Assembly: GCA_949093475.1 (NCBI GenBank)
Contig: CARXAY010000007.1
Coordinates: forward strand, 4,103-14,603
Source of the DNA: an uncultured Oscillospiraceae bacterium
GTDB lineage: Bacteria > Bacillota > Clostridia > Oscillospirales > Oscillospiraceae
DNA: 10,501 nucleotides
Reading direction: 5' to 3'
The position numbers and the translations under genes were made by a program. Shown in pieces: positions 9,101-10,501 of the stretch. The notes beneath the pieces were generated by a model. That model was not told the origin of the DNA. It saw only the letters and a list, made by a program, of their open reading frames with translations, and ran no database searches. Positions within the stretch are counted from its first letter, which is position 1; every line of letters begins with the position of its first letter.

Positions 9101-9464
9101 CTGCACTGCCCCCCATTCCAGTCGCGTCAGGATAAAACGCATAGGGCACGCCTTCCAGCCACGCGACGATGAGGTACTGATTATCCTCGCCGGTGGGCAG
9201 GGCGTTGGCCTCCGCGTCCACCAGCGTATAGCCGGGGAGCTCATACGCCGCGGTCTCGTCCGCCAGCAGCTCTACGGCGTTGGCACTTTCCGAGGGTGCG
9301 TCCGTCTTGGGCGCGGCGGCCTGAACCGCCTCCTCCCCCGCAGGGATGGCGGCCATCGGCTCGTCGTCCACCCGGGCCGCCAGCGCGCCCGCCGGGAGCG
9401 TCCCCAGCACCATGACCACGGCCAAAAGGATCGCCAATAGTCTGCTTATTCTCTTACTTCTCAT
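135..9464 (-). CDS. Giant SLH-anchored esterase/dual-sialidase surface protein
   Basis: 3109 residues, intact, with one start and one stop. Seen in the sequence: a signal peptide (1-29), an N-terminal beta-rich module (about 76-264), lectin-like modules (about 318-429 and 488-591), a degenerate SGNH domain (596-805), an intact SGNH esterase domain (908-1124), a lectin-like module (1246-1388), GH33-type sialidase 1 (1390-1937), two lectin-like modules (2002-2105, 2132-2260), sialidase 2 (2268-2778), an Ig-like domain (2791-2880), a Gly/Ser/Pro linker (2881-2915) and three SLH domains (2920-3104). The start at 9464 has AAGGAG ten bases upstream and leads directly into the signal peptide. Known for these families: GH33 enzymes cleave terminal sialic acid with a Tyr nucleophile, SGNH enzymes deacylate sugars, and SLH domains bind cell-wall polysaccharide. 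Inferred: a cell-surface enzyme that de-O-acetylates and desialylates host glycans. Single-domain sialidases are usually 400-1000 residues, so this is exceptionally large. It is transcribed alone, with a terminator directly downstream. Confidence 0.96.
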   Translation of the reverse strand: MRSKRISRLLAILLAVVMVLGTLPAGALAARVDDEPMAAIPAGEEAVQAAAPKTDAPSESANAVELLADETAAYELPGYTLVDAEANALPTGEDNQYLIVAWLEGVPYAFYPDATGMGGSAGDTFGAAKSSNLTARLTVANGAVTAQNYGGTASIDMSALHFTLSSSTNGASYGISGGGYNLTLNNSAMGVAAPAAGSNLTVVNLANGSYQFNQGGTSGRYFVFFQAKETATGFCSNFCGATSGFIGVTNDLGTFTNGLYLYTKNQPYTPAKAEAEGKEVHYLAFSDAGFTGGTTATAVTIQDDNGAAITAAPATNTPYRIVCNGQVMSGTYTVDSTTVAYVWPSGNAASGNTAYQFKLFAGTEGGYKLQSPHGGAGYYLTHEIKENARFNTGKTINTYIFTTTGEEFYVTPVRDGADGSYYIWWAVERETPPDPGETIEQREKDLTKVQHYLNCAPGWEGISTESVLELYNVTPADGAVGTYTKDTDGVINSGLYGIYDSVGYTRWMHVSDGTVNYCSGQAQSDSHADSAHHFRFSYVAEERGYTIQSANTSKYLRAERNALSLGDTGTIFYVTPVNGSDGSYYIWWESEYCPGEAIGEMFNAEPGNTWVFTGGADVAGQFDQTRGRRSFAGHFEEYFRWHFNLNGDENAMGSFSPARQRYVINTAYASLTLHTIVSEAGWAERVTAFAPRAVTYMVGKEDLANASSFETDLAAFIDKATALRENNGGFAVIMKSYDSSLSALNDKVDSVVAGYKTDTAKYSHIVVVDAAALTAAQLTEDGHPNADGHMELGSKLAVAVGGSASGFPGNAQNRYAEAAMPAFDKTVTPTVTFADGVMTIGGLTGEFTYQVKLAGGMTVSGTGTNTAAVTGLPDGEAYTLITRADHGQTQYATVYGTVNGAEGKPALNSEQQKISDLLAANPNKSLTWLFVGDSITHGILVSGYDSAPQLMEEYLDTIGRTTDVVVNAGVSSATTASTLNAKDYRLKPFTPDVAIIMLGTNDCSTNLTGDMAISKETYKENLGKIVTEIRAKNPNVIIVLRTPTGFWDDKHPQMSAYVAQLQAFAQEQKLILVDQMTATQHTINNYPWCKYPTSAQFYGDNLHPGVVGQLKIFQMLIREMGLWNDANEICNLDYLWDGMTTENSSVSVGDAVRTNGSKLTLTPGTLDANLGRTTLTATKDGQSWSVTAEAGETPVLTLPDGTYTVSATGVMKNAAKTVTFASAQVEMDANAEPTKMPAPVEPKAYEYVLDTDGVEEGVYSIVSATGRVVGMHDSGGTTNQCGATVTDNDNDTTVGIMHNEHKWTFVQGEGGKYAIRSNGGKYLTSTASGKQLVLNTTEELFTVAHTANGEYTVRNAAGKYLAFPDTNATAWGFQDNEAKVRLFRENEVELGLAQTEFKGTNDRPMNPNDPDSYYRIPSLTTLSNGWLMATSDIRWFTTYDSPNNLDTIVSLSKDGGKTWEYEVVNYFADYAAPNKNLAVTYNANKAGSASFIDPSVVQSKVTDEVYLLVDLQPPYVNGGKIGTGFDGEGRLLVGYIPAANGYTMDNVHNNDLKGYTYDYYVDINNAEAGAERTVSMAALGGAADAAVTLWPICAAADDSRTGYYADAFFNTYYDYGEEGFKPVAAVQQESANLIHNNLFYTQSDWKAFPTAFIMLRKATVTENGLAWGAPYLLNAQIKHDNEHFIGVCPGRGAVATVNGKERIIFPLYDSATGNELASVIYSDDGGVTWTRGERTPDVTTNDTGKSSESQVVVLPVSDDPADGTFLRMYSRNGRPTISYADSYDGGATWSVSVRDSALNANNQNGQGCMVSFINVEGVLRGPDGTVYKNLIMGAYPQGTANGGASKRTNGAIRIGSYSTETGLVTWLNEEVTRYRDDYIYSCLTQKLDAQNRPTDGFALLYETVSDVPNSAGNNFTDIRSDSFTAGDIMGENWAWALTEEDLPAFVPVEPTLPEEMMWAYVSFTSGTPGPNVGWGTSAEPYSITLYKESATNTNGEKVTEMADGVYKLWSGNRWMHVDNTDNKDKTNQCTGNDNAHGFRFTSTGDGYYTIKSVASTSQERYLNIGALGSYNQLPCTATPTKFVVEKVEGEGMFVIKTAVYPPFNFKMPGVTGINQTMTYQQATQRAAVKGDGTLYAVIAPNVNGGTRAMWATDTATDNYIATLNADETRVTLDGEVERQLWGLRPVTGGYKLVSYKNSKYLTTTASGSQLALNNEGSVFTVEEGAASGTFYLKSGTQYLKWDGSWRMGSDPFALKLYTPVMETADLTGREEAQTTFSGTGSDQPCKPGLGGSNQFRIPAIITLTNGWLVAAADVRWSHGVDNPSNLETIVSVSKDNGQTWDWEFVNYFGDYANTVSDRLSTAFIDPALIQDPVTKKVWMLVDVTSADGKGTSGSTGFDGQDRLLVAHVPTYVNQKAPGNAGLYTYYVSKEGTEFTVNGETVTLYPIESSAGATDCNGLYVDAFYNIYHVDANAVEREMVLQYGSDKIVQNNLFFRQSEWRVFPTCFLMLRSAEVNETTGKLEWSDPILTNLRGTTPGAGAAFFGAGPGRGLIAEDGRILFAVYDNVGGEHASAIYSDDHGATWHRGGRAQNTVGKKTSESQIINLPDGSVRMYSRNLGRYVGYSDSTDGGETWGATKLDEGWGYCANCMISVINVEGKLTDPDGNVYENIIVASFPEGNGNYNANEGWSYRDTGVVRFGSVSTEEGHPVTWLGEVNKLLGTADFVYSCLTQIQVDGVKTDRFGWLYEPYATRGHGINDVTYKELTVAEVLGEGWTLTVDTPDEPDEPEHGDLSKAALTVSPTSVASGGTLTVTVSGIPEDVTGVTLTKDGDTVALTKGRNGAYTGTVTAPVGSGDRTLVFILSADGCEAKRVDVTVTLRESSTGGNTGGSGGGSSSGGGGSNQPSTPPEEELDDPDVPLANLPKLFEDVKGGDWFYDAAKFVVEQGLMMGVSETSFEPRMNTTRGMIVTILYRMEQEPEVAPAKFMDVASDSWYSSGAAWGEQTGIAKGMDDGSFRAMDDVTREQLAVFLFRYAEHRGYDVSARGDLTVFHDGGTVSGWAEDAMGWAVATGLINGKGAEGLDPLSTATRGEVAAILMRFCNSIEKKAAD
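153..707 (-). other. Three SLH domains, cell-wall anchor (residues about 2920-3104)
   Basis: Three repeats of about 60 residues each begin with an F-x-D-V/F-H-D type motif (FEDVKGGDWFYDAAKF; FMDVASDSWYSSGAAW; FHDGGTVSGWAEDAMGW). Each ends with a T-R-(G/E) motif: T2963-R2964-G, T3022-R3023-E and T3088-R3089-G. SLH triplets bind pyruvylated secondary cell-wall polysaccharide, so the enzyme should be non-covalently attached to the cell surface. No LPXTG sortase signal is present. Confidence 0.95.
720..824 (-). other. Gly/Ser-rich then Pro/Glu linker (residues about 2881-2915)
   Basis: Low-complexity sequence with runs such as GGNTGGSGGGSSSGGGGS, followed by QPSTPPEEELDD. The coding DNA is a GGN/AGC-rich simple repeat (about 757-820), where slippage could vary linker length. 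It is a flexible tether between the Ig-like domain and the SLH anchor. Confidence 0.85.
825..1094 (-). other. Ig-like bacterial domain (residues about 2791-2880)
   Basis: After an acidic PDEPDEPE hinge, strands such as AALTVSPTSVASGGTLTVTV, VTLTKDG and RVDVTVTLRE form an Ig-like beta-sandwich pattern common near the C-terminus of bacterial surface proteins. It probably acts as a spacer holding the enzymes away from the wall. Confidence 0.6.
1131..2663 (-). other. GH33-type sialidase domain 2 (residues 2268-2778)
   Basis: FRIP supplies Arg2296, and Asp2321 follows after 25 residues as the acid/base. Glu2599 (TSESQ) and Tyr2726 (VYSCLTQ) form the predicted base/nucleophile pair. Arg2615 (MYSRN) lies 16 residues after the Glu, as I recall for NanI. 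Arg2691 or Arg2697 (RDTGVVR) is the third triad Arg. Asp-boxes lie at 2333-2340, 2576-2583 and 2626-2633. Glu2747 is in WLYE. An insert at about 2405-2505 matches the barrel insert of domain 1. The domain is homologous to sialidase 1 along its whole length but clearly diverged (for example FFGAGPGRG against FIGVCPGRG), so it is an old duplication, not a recent one. Confidence 0.93.
2685..3071 (-). other. Lectin-like module 6, before sialidase 2 (residues about 2132-2260)
   Basis: Contains QLWGLRPV, GGYKLVS, SKYLTTTASGSQLALN, FTVEE and a final YLKWDG strand. It closely resembles the second half of module 4, which sits in the same place before sialidase 1. The lectin-plus-sialidase unit therefore seems to have been duplicated as a block. 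Confidence 0.5.
3150..3461 (-). other. Lectin-like module 5 (residues about 2002-2105)
   Basis: GVYKLWS, RWMHV (2013-2017), N-Q-C (Cys2029), HGFRF (2036-2040), YYTIKS and RYL (2060-2062) repeat the landmarks of module 3, including the identical RWMHV. It is followed by FKMPGVTG and then module 6. It looks like a carbohydrate-binding module paired with sialidase 2. Confidence 0.55.
3654..5297 (-). other. GH33-type sialidase domain 1 (residues 1390-1937)
   Basis: The YRIP motif supplies the first Arg of the carboxylate-binding triad (Arg1415). Asp1440 lies 25 residues on, the spacing I recall for the acid/base Asp of Clostridium perfringens NanI. Glu1748 (SSESQ) is the predicted general base that pairs with the nucleophilic Tyr1880 (IYSCLTQ). 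Arg1771 (MYSRN) is the second triad Arg, and Arg1847 or Arg1853 (RTNGAIR) the third. Three Asp-boxes are clear: at 1452-1459, 1722-1729 and 1782-1789. Glu1902 in LLYE is the usual Arg-stabilising Glu. A long segment at about 1530-1650, between Asp-boxes 1 and 2, probably forms the inserted barrel seen in NanI-like enzymes. Seven extra residues lie between the base Glu and Arg2 compared with domain 2. All key residues are present, so activity is expected. Confidence 0.92.
5301..5729 (-). other. Lectin-like module 4, before sialidase 1 (residues about 1246-1388)
   Basis: Shares ordered landmarks with modules 3 and 5: GVYSIVS, MH (1271-1272), N-Q-C (Cys1281), HKWTF (1301-1305), KYAIRS and KYL (1321-1323). 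Its second half (KYLTSTASGKQLVLN, then FTV, then GEYTVRNAAGKYLAF) closely matches module 6 before sialidase 2. The repeated W-x-F / Y-x-I / KYL pattern fits a ricin-type beta-trefoil. It is probably the carbohydrate-binding partner of the adjacent sialidase. Confidence 0.55.
5760..6047 (-). other. Beta-sandwich spacer after SGNH copy 2 (residues about 1140-1235)
   Basis: Strand-rich sequence with Ig-like periodicity (SKLTLTPG, GRTTLTATKDG, SWSVTAEAG, LPDGTYTVSATG), followed by a Pro/Ala linker (KMPAPVEPK). No catalytic motifs are seen. It probably separates the esterase from the sialidase half of the protein. Confidence 0.45.
6093..6743 (-). other. Intact SGNH (GDSL-type) esterase domain (residues 908-1124)
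   Basis: All four SGNH signature blocks are present: WLFVGDSITHG with Ser934 as nucleophile, VVNAGVSS with Gly969, IMLGTNDC with Asn1001, and GDNLHPG with Asp1100 and His1103 completing the catalytic triad. Length (about 215 residues) is typical of the superfamily. SGNH enzymes remove acyl, often acetyl, groups from sugars. Because it shares a polypeptide with two sialidases, a sialate O-acetylesterase role is the simplest reading: O-acetyl groups on sialic acid hinder many sialidases. The substrate is inferred, and a deacetylase for other mucin or plant sugars is possible. Confidence 0.88.
6765..6995 (-). other. Beta-sandwich domain after SGNH copy 1 (residues about 824-900)
   Basis: A short Ig/fibronectin-like stretch of alternating strands: PTVTFADGVMTIGGL, FTYQVKLAGG and GLPDGEAYTLITRA. 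A comparable stretch follows SGNH copy 2 and shares an LPDG-x-(A)YT element, so the SGNH unit was probably duplicated together with its trailing sandwich. The likely role is as a structural spacer. Confidence 0.45.
7050..7679 (-). other. Degenerate SGNH-hydrolase domain, predicted inactive (residues 596-805)
   Basis: This region aligns by eye to the intact SGNH domain at 908-1124, with nearly equal spacing (Trp610 to His783 is 173 residues; Trp928 to His1103 is 175). Block I reads WVFTGGADVAG instead of WLFVGDSITHG, so the nucleophilic Ser934 is replaced by Ala616 and Asp933 by Gly615. In block II the oxyanion Gly969 is Ala667. In block III the oxyanion Asn1001 is Glu701 (MVGKED against MLGTND). 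Block V keeps His783 in DGHPN, with the acidic residue displaced by one position. With Ser and both oxyanion positions gone, classical SGNH esterase chemistry is not expected. It is part of one continuous reading frame, so this is domain decay or repurposing, not a broken gene. Confidence 0.8.
7692..8003 (-). other. Lectin-like beta module 3 (residues about 488-591)
   Basis: Carries the pattern GLYGIYD, RWMHV (506-510), N-Y-C (Cys518), HFRF (533-536), GYTIQS (544-549) and KYL (554-556). The same ordered landmarks recur before both sialidase domains. It resembles a ricin-type beta-trefoil carbohydrate-binding module. It directly precedes the degenerate SGNH domain and could present glycan to it. 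The family assignment rests on pattern alone. Confidence 0.5.
8178..8513 (-). other. Lectin-like beta module 2 (residues about 318-429)
   Basis: Runs from PYRIVCNGQVMSG through AYQFKLFAG, GGYKLQSP and GYYLTH to a distinctive tail, FYVTPVRDGADGSYYIWW (408-425). That tail is nearly repeated at residues 572-588 after the next module, as FYVTPVNGSDGSYYIWW. The strand pattern (a Y-x-I strand, a 'GGYKLQS' strand, a 'YYL' strand) fits ricin-type beta-trefoil lectin repeats. Ligand unknown. Confidence 0.45.
8673..9239 (-). other. N-terminal beta-rich surface module (residues about 76-264)
   Basis: Starts near LPGYTLVD, continues through YLIVAW and a series of short beta-strand-like stretches rich in Gly, Ser and Asn, and ends with GLYLYTKN. 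The layout (a 'YLIV' opening, a 'VANGAVTAQ' strand, a repeated 'YGISGGGYNLTL' type strand, a final 'YLY' strand) resembles modules I associate with large clostridial surface proteins. I cannot name a family with confidence. Cys235 and Cys239 could form a disulfide. A glycan- or protein-binding role is inferred from position only. Confidence 0.45.
9378..9464 (-). other. Signal peptide of the giant protein (residues 1-29)
   Basis: The N-terminus begins MRSKRISR (four basic residues), then a hydrophobic core LLAILLAVVMVLGTL, then PAGALA, an A-x-A signal peptidase I site with likely cleavage after Ala29. This predicts Sec export. The first codons (AGA, AGT, AAG, AGA, ATA, AGC, AGA, CTA, TTG) are much more AT-rich than the rest of the gene. 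No lipobox Cys is present, so it is not a lipoprotein. Confidence 0.93.
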
Positions 9465-9474
9465 ACCCAGTTCA

Positions 9475-9480
9475 CTCCTT
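9475..9480 (-). promoter_or_regulatory. Shine-Dalgarno of the giant gene
   Basis: AAGGAG on the - strand, ten bases before the ATG at 9464. It fixes the start codon and agrees with the signal peptide beginning there. Confidence 0.9.
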
Positions 9481-9568
9481 TTATAACAGTAATATGTTTG
9501 TTCACTCGTTTTGTGTATTGTGCCGACGCAATTCTTCCTTTGCTCCCATTCTTATACTTTGATATGTT

Positions 9569-9577
9569 ATTATACCA
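9569..9577 (-). promoter_or_regulatory. Extended -10 promoter of the giant gene
   Basis: The - strand reads TGGTATAAT, a perfect -10 hexamer (9574-9569) preceded by the TGn extension. No good -35 hexamer sits 16-18 bases upstream (the best is CTACTT-like), which is usual for extended -10 promoters. Transcription would begin near 9562, giving a leader of about 98 bases. The region is AT-rich, in contrast to the coding DNA. Confidence 0.65.
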
Positions 9578-9699
9578 TAGCACCGTCATAAAAGTAGTTA
9601 CAAAGCGAAAATTTTCCTCCCATTTTCTATCGGTATTTTATACAAACATTTCCCTCTCTTTTGGTCATTCCCTACAAGGCCCGCCGTTCGCACCCGCTC
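9578..9699. other. AT-rich intergenic stretch with no gene
   Basis: Part of the 556-base gap between the divergent genes (9465-10020). This portion is AT-rich upstream DNA of the giant gene. I see no convincing coding frame and no RNA gene. A weak second -10-like TATAAA on the - strand near 9635 lacks a partner -35. Confidence 0.5.
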
Positions 9700-9707
9700 C
9701 GGCACAA

Positions 9708-9738
9708 AAAAGAACGCCCCGCATCGGAGCGTTCTTTT
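9708..9738. terminator. Terminator-like hairpin A
   Basis: A perfect 10-bp inverted repeat (9708-9717 AAAAGAACGC, 9729-9738 GCGTTCTTTT) with a further CCG/CGG pairing inside the loop. A-rich and T-rich ends face both ways. Read on the - strand it lies just after a tRNA-like 3' end, which is where a tRNA terminator would be. Confidence 0.7.
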
Positions 9739-9740
9739 GG

Positions 9741-9772
9741 TTTGGTGACCCAGCGGGGACTCTCCCGCGGGC
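9741..9772 (-). other. Possible remnant of a tRNA 3' end (T-arm, acceptor strand, CCA)
   Basis: On the - strand the sequence ends CCCCGCTGGGTCACCA, like the T-stem 3' strand, acceptor 3' strand and encoded CCA of a tRNA. A 5-bp stem (GCGGG at 9753-9757 with CCCGC at 9764-9768 on the + strand) closes a six-base loop where a seven-base T-loop would be, and the TTC of the loop is missing. No matching acceptor 5' strand, D-arm or anticodon arm is seen at 9773-9820, so this is not a working tRNA gene. It could be a decayed tRNA, an old integration-site fragment, or chance. Confidence 0.35.
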
Positions 9773-9773
9773 T

Positions 9774-9800
9774 AAAAAACGTGCCACCGGCACATTTTTT
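9774..9800. terminator. Terminator-like hairpin B
   Basis: AAAAAACGTGCC (9774-9785) pairs with GGCACATTTTTT (9789-9800) with one mismatch and a three-base loop. Six A on one side and six T on the other make it a candidate terminator on both strands. A GC-only inverted repeat (GCGCGC at 9801-9806 and 9811-9816) follows directly. Confidence 0.65.
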
Positions 9801-9841
9801 GCGCGCTGCGGCGCGCCGCCCTGTTCTCGTCCATGGGTCAG

Positions 9842-9883
9842 GCCAAAAAGAAACACCGCCACACGGCGGTGTTCCTTTTTGGC
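9842..9883. terminator. Terminator-like hairpin C
   Basis: Arms of 19 bases (9842-9860 and 9865-9883) pair with a single A-C mismatch around a four-base loop ACAC. The stem combines a GC-rich top (CACCGCC/GGCGGTG) with an A5/T5 tract near its foot. It can act as a terminator in either direction, or be the folded part of a short dispersed repeat. Confidence 0.65.
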
Positions 9884-9960
9884 TAGCGTGGTCACTTTGG
9901 ATGCCACTGCGTGGTTTGTCATTAGCCGTGTCACGGAACTCATGAGTTGGCTTCTGCCTC

Positions 9961-9989
9961 TTGCATTTCCTTGTCGATTCTTATAGAAT
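9961..9989 (+). promoter_or_regulatory. Candidate promoter of the right-edge gene
   Basis: TTGCAT (9961-9966) and TAGAAT (9984-9989) are separated by 17 bases, the preferred spacing. The -35 matches consensus at three of six positions and the -10 at five of six. Transcription would start near 9996, giving a short leader before the ATG at 10021. Confidence 0.45.
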
Positions 9990-9990
9990 A

Positions 9991-10016
9991 ATACCTCCCA
10001 GCAAAAAAGGAGGTAT
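9991..10016 (+). promoter_or_regulatory. Shine-Dalgarno inside an 8-bp inverted repeat
   Basis: AGGAGG at 10008-10013 is a near-perfect ribosome site, seven bases before the ATG at 10021. It is contained in GGAGGTAT (10009-10016), the exact complement of ATACCTCC at 9991-9998, with a ten-base A-rich loop between. If transcribed in full, the hairpin would hide the ribosome site. A start near 9996 would leave out most of the first arm, so the effect depends on the true transcript start. Confidence 0.55.
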
Positions 10017-10020
10017 CTGG

Positions 10021-10501
10021 ATGAAAACAGCAAGCTATCACTTCAAATGGTTCGAAAAAGAGGACGGGCGAAAACGCCTGAGGGCATCGATCGGAGAAGA
10101 CGGAAAGCTACGGATCGGCAGAACATTACGGTCAAAACTACCGCAATACATCCGTATCGGGTTTGATGAAAATAACCTGACCTTGGCGATTGCCGATGGG
10201 CACGGCGTTGGCGTTCGCTGTCCGAATTGTGGAGTCATCGCAGCGCGAGCACTTTCCAGACAGATTAGAGCCATGGGACTGCGGCTACCTGCGACTTTTG
10301 AACTAGTTCGGGATGAACGAACTGGATATCTGATGGGAAAAGTCATCCCCCATCATTATACAAATGAAGTGGGGCAGCGGCAGTTTGATACGGAGGAACT
10401 TTTGATTTGGGGTAAGCCTATTGTGGCAGAAGCCGTCCGCCAAATGGCAAAAAGTACTCCTTTAGCAGATCGCCGATCGGTCGCCAAAGAGGCTCTGCTG
10501 A
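10021..10501 (+). CDS. Unrecognised protein, N-terminal 160 residues (partial)
   Basis: An open frame starts at ATG 10021 behind AGGAGG and stays open for 160 codons to the window edge. The protein begins MKTASYHFKWFEKEDGRKRL and is charged and soluble-looking, with no signal peptide or membrane helix. Residues 28-58 (GKLRIGRTLRSKLPQYI, then LTLAIA) weakly recall the G-x-I-x-I-P-x-x-L-R pattern of AbrB-type DNA-binding hairpins, but the match is too loose to assign. A CPNC pair at 67-70 is a lone CxxC. Residues 122-160 look helical. I do not recognise the family. The DNA is visibly less GC-rich than the giant gene. It is divergent from the giant gene and has its own promoter candidate, so a functional link is not implied. 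Confidence 0.8.
   Translation, partial: MKTASYHFKWFEKEDGRKRLRASIGEDGKLRIGRTLRSKLPQYIRIGFDENNLTLAIADGHGVGVRCPNCGVIAARALSRQIRAMGLRLPATFELVRDERTGYLMGKVIPHHYTNEVGQRQFDTEELLIWGKPIVAEAVRQMAKSTPLADRRSVAKEALL

Noticed and set aside
9741..9817. A complete tRNA gene on the - strand
   Set aside because: Only the 3' end is tRNA-like. The T-loop lacks TTC, and no acceptor 5' strand, D-arm or anticodon arm can be folded; hairpin B occupies that space instead.
9498..10033. Overlapping open frames on both strands between the divergent genes (9498-9986 +, 9661-9945 +, 9665-10033 -)
   Set aside because: They run straight through the inverted repeats and the tRNA-like remnant, have no convincing ribosome sites, and their peptides have no known motif. 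The apparent coding comes from symmetrical repeats.
10038..10346. 102-codon open frame on the - strand
   Set aside because: It is antisense to the gene starting at 10021, which has a strong ribosome site and a continuous frame to the edge.
1..10501. CRISPR array, insertion sequence or integrase/transposase
   Set aside because: No regularly spaced direct repeats of CRISPR length and no transposase or recombinase motifs were seen in any frame.

Overview
This window is almost entirely one giant gene. The DNA is GC-rich. The protein carries a Gram-positive signal peptide and a C-terminal S-layer homology (SLH) anchor, and the Shine-Dalgarno sequences are strong. Together these suggest a GC-rich member of the Clostridia, most likely a gut Oscillospiraceae-type anaerobe. 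The organism is an inference from composition and domain content; no taxonomic marker gene is present.

Layout, left to right. Positions 1-66 hold the last 21 codons of a + strand membrane protein. A 15-bp perfect inverted repeat with T-runs on both sides (about 71-122) then serves as a shared terminator for two convergent genes. Positions 135-9464 on the - strand encode a 3109-residue secreted protein of roughly 330 kDa. In order it contains a signal peptide, an N-terminal beta-rich module, lectin-like modules, a degenerate SGNH-hydrolase domain, an intact SGNH (GDSL-type) esterase domain, a lectin-like module, a first GH33-type sialidase, two more lectin-like modules, a second GH33-type sialidase, an Ig-like domain, a Gly/Ser/Pro linker and three SLH domains. 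Its strong Shine-Dalgarno and extended -10 promoter lie at 9475-9577. Positions 9700-9885 hold a non-coding cluster of terminator-like inverted repeats, with a sequence resembling the 3' end of a tRNA embedded in it. At 10021 a + strand gene starts and runs off the right edge; its product is not recognised.

How it would work: the giant protein looks like a wall-anchored, one-polypeptide machine for host sialoglycans such as mucin. The SLH domains hold it on the cell surface and the lectin-like modules would hold the glycan. The intact SGNH domain could remove O-acetyl groups that block sialidases, and the two sialidase domains would release sialic acid. The catalytic residues are visible in the sequence; the substrate and the cooperation between domains are inferred. 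The most unusual point is the duplicated SGNH domain whose first copy has lost the nucleophilic Ser and both oxyanion-hole positions but keeps the fold's sequence blocks, which is the pattern of a pseudoenzyme, possibly reused for binding.
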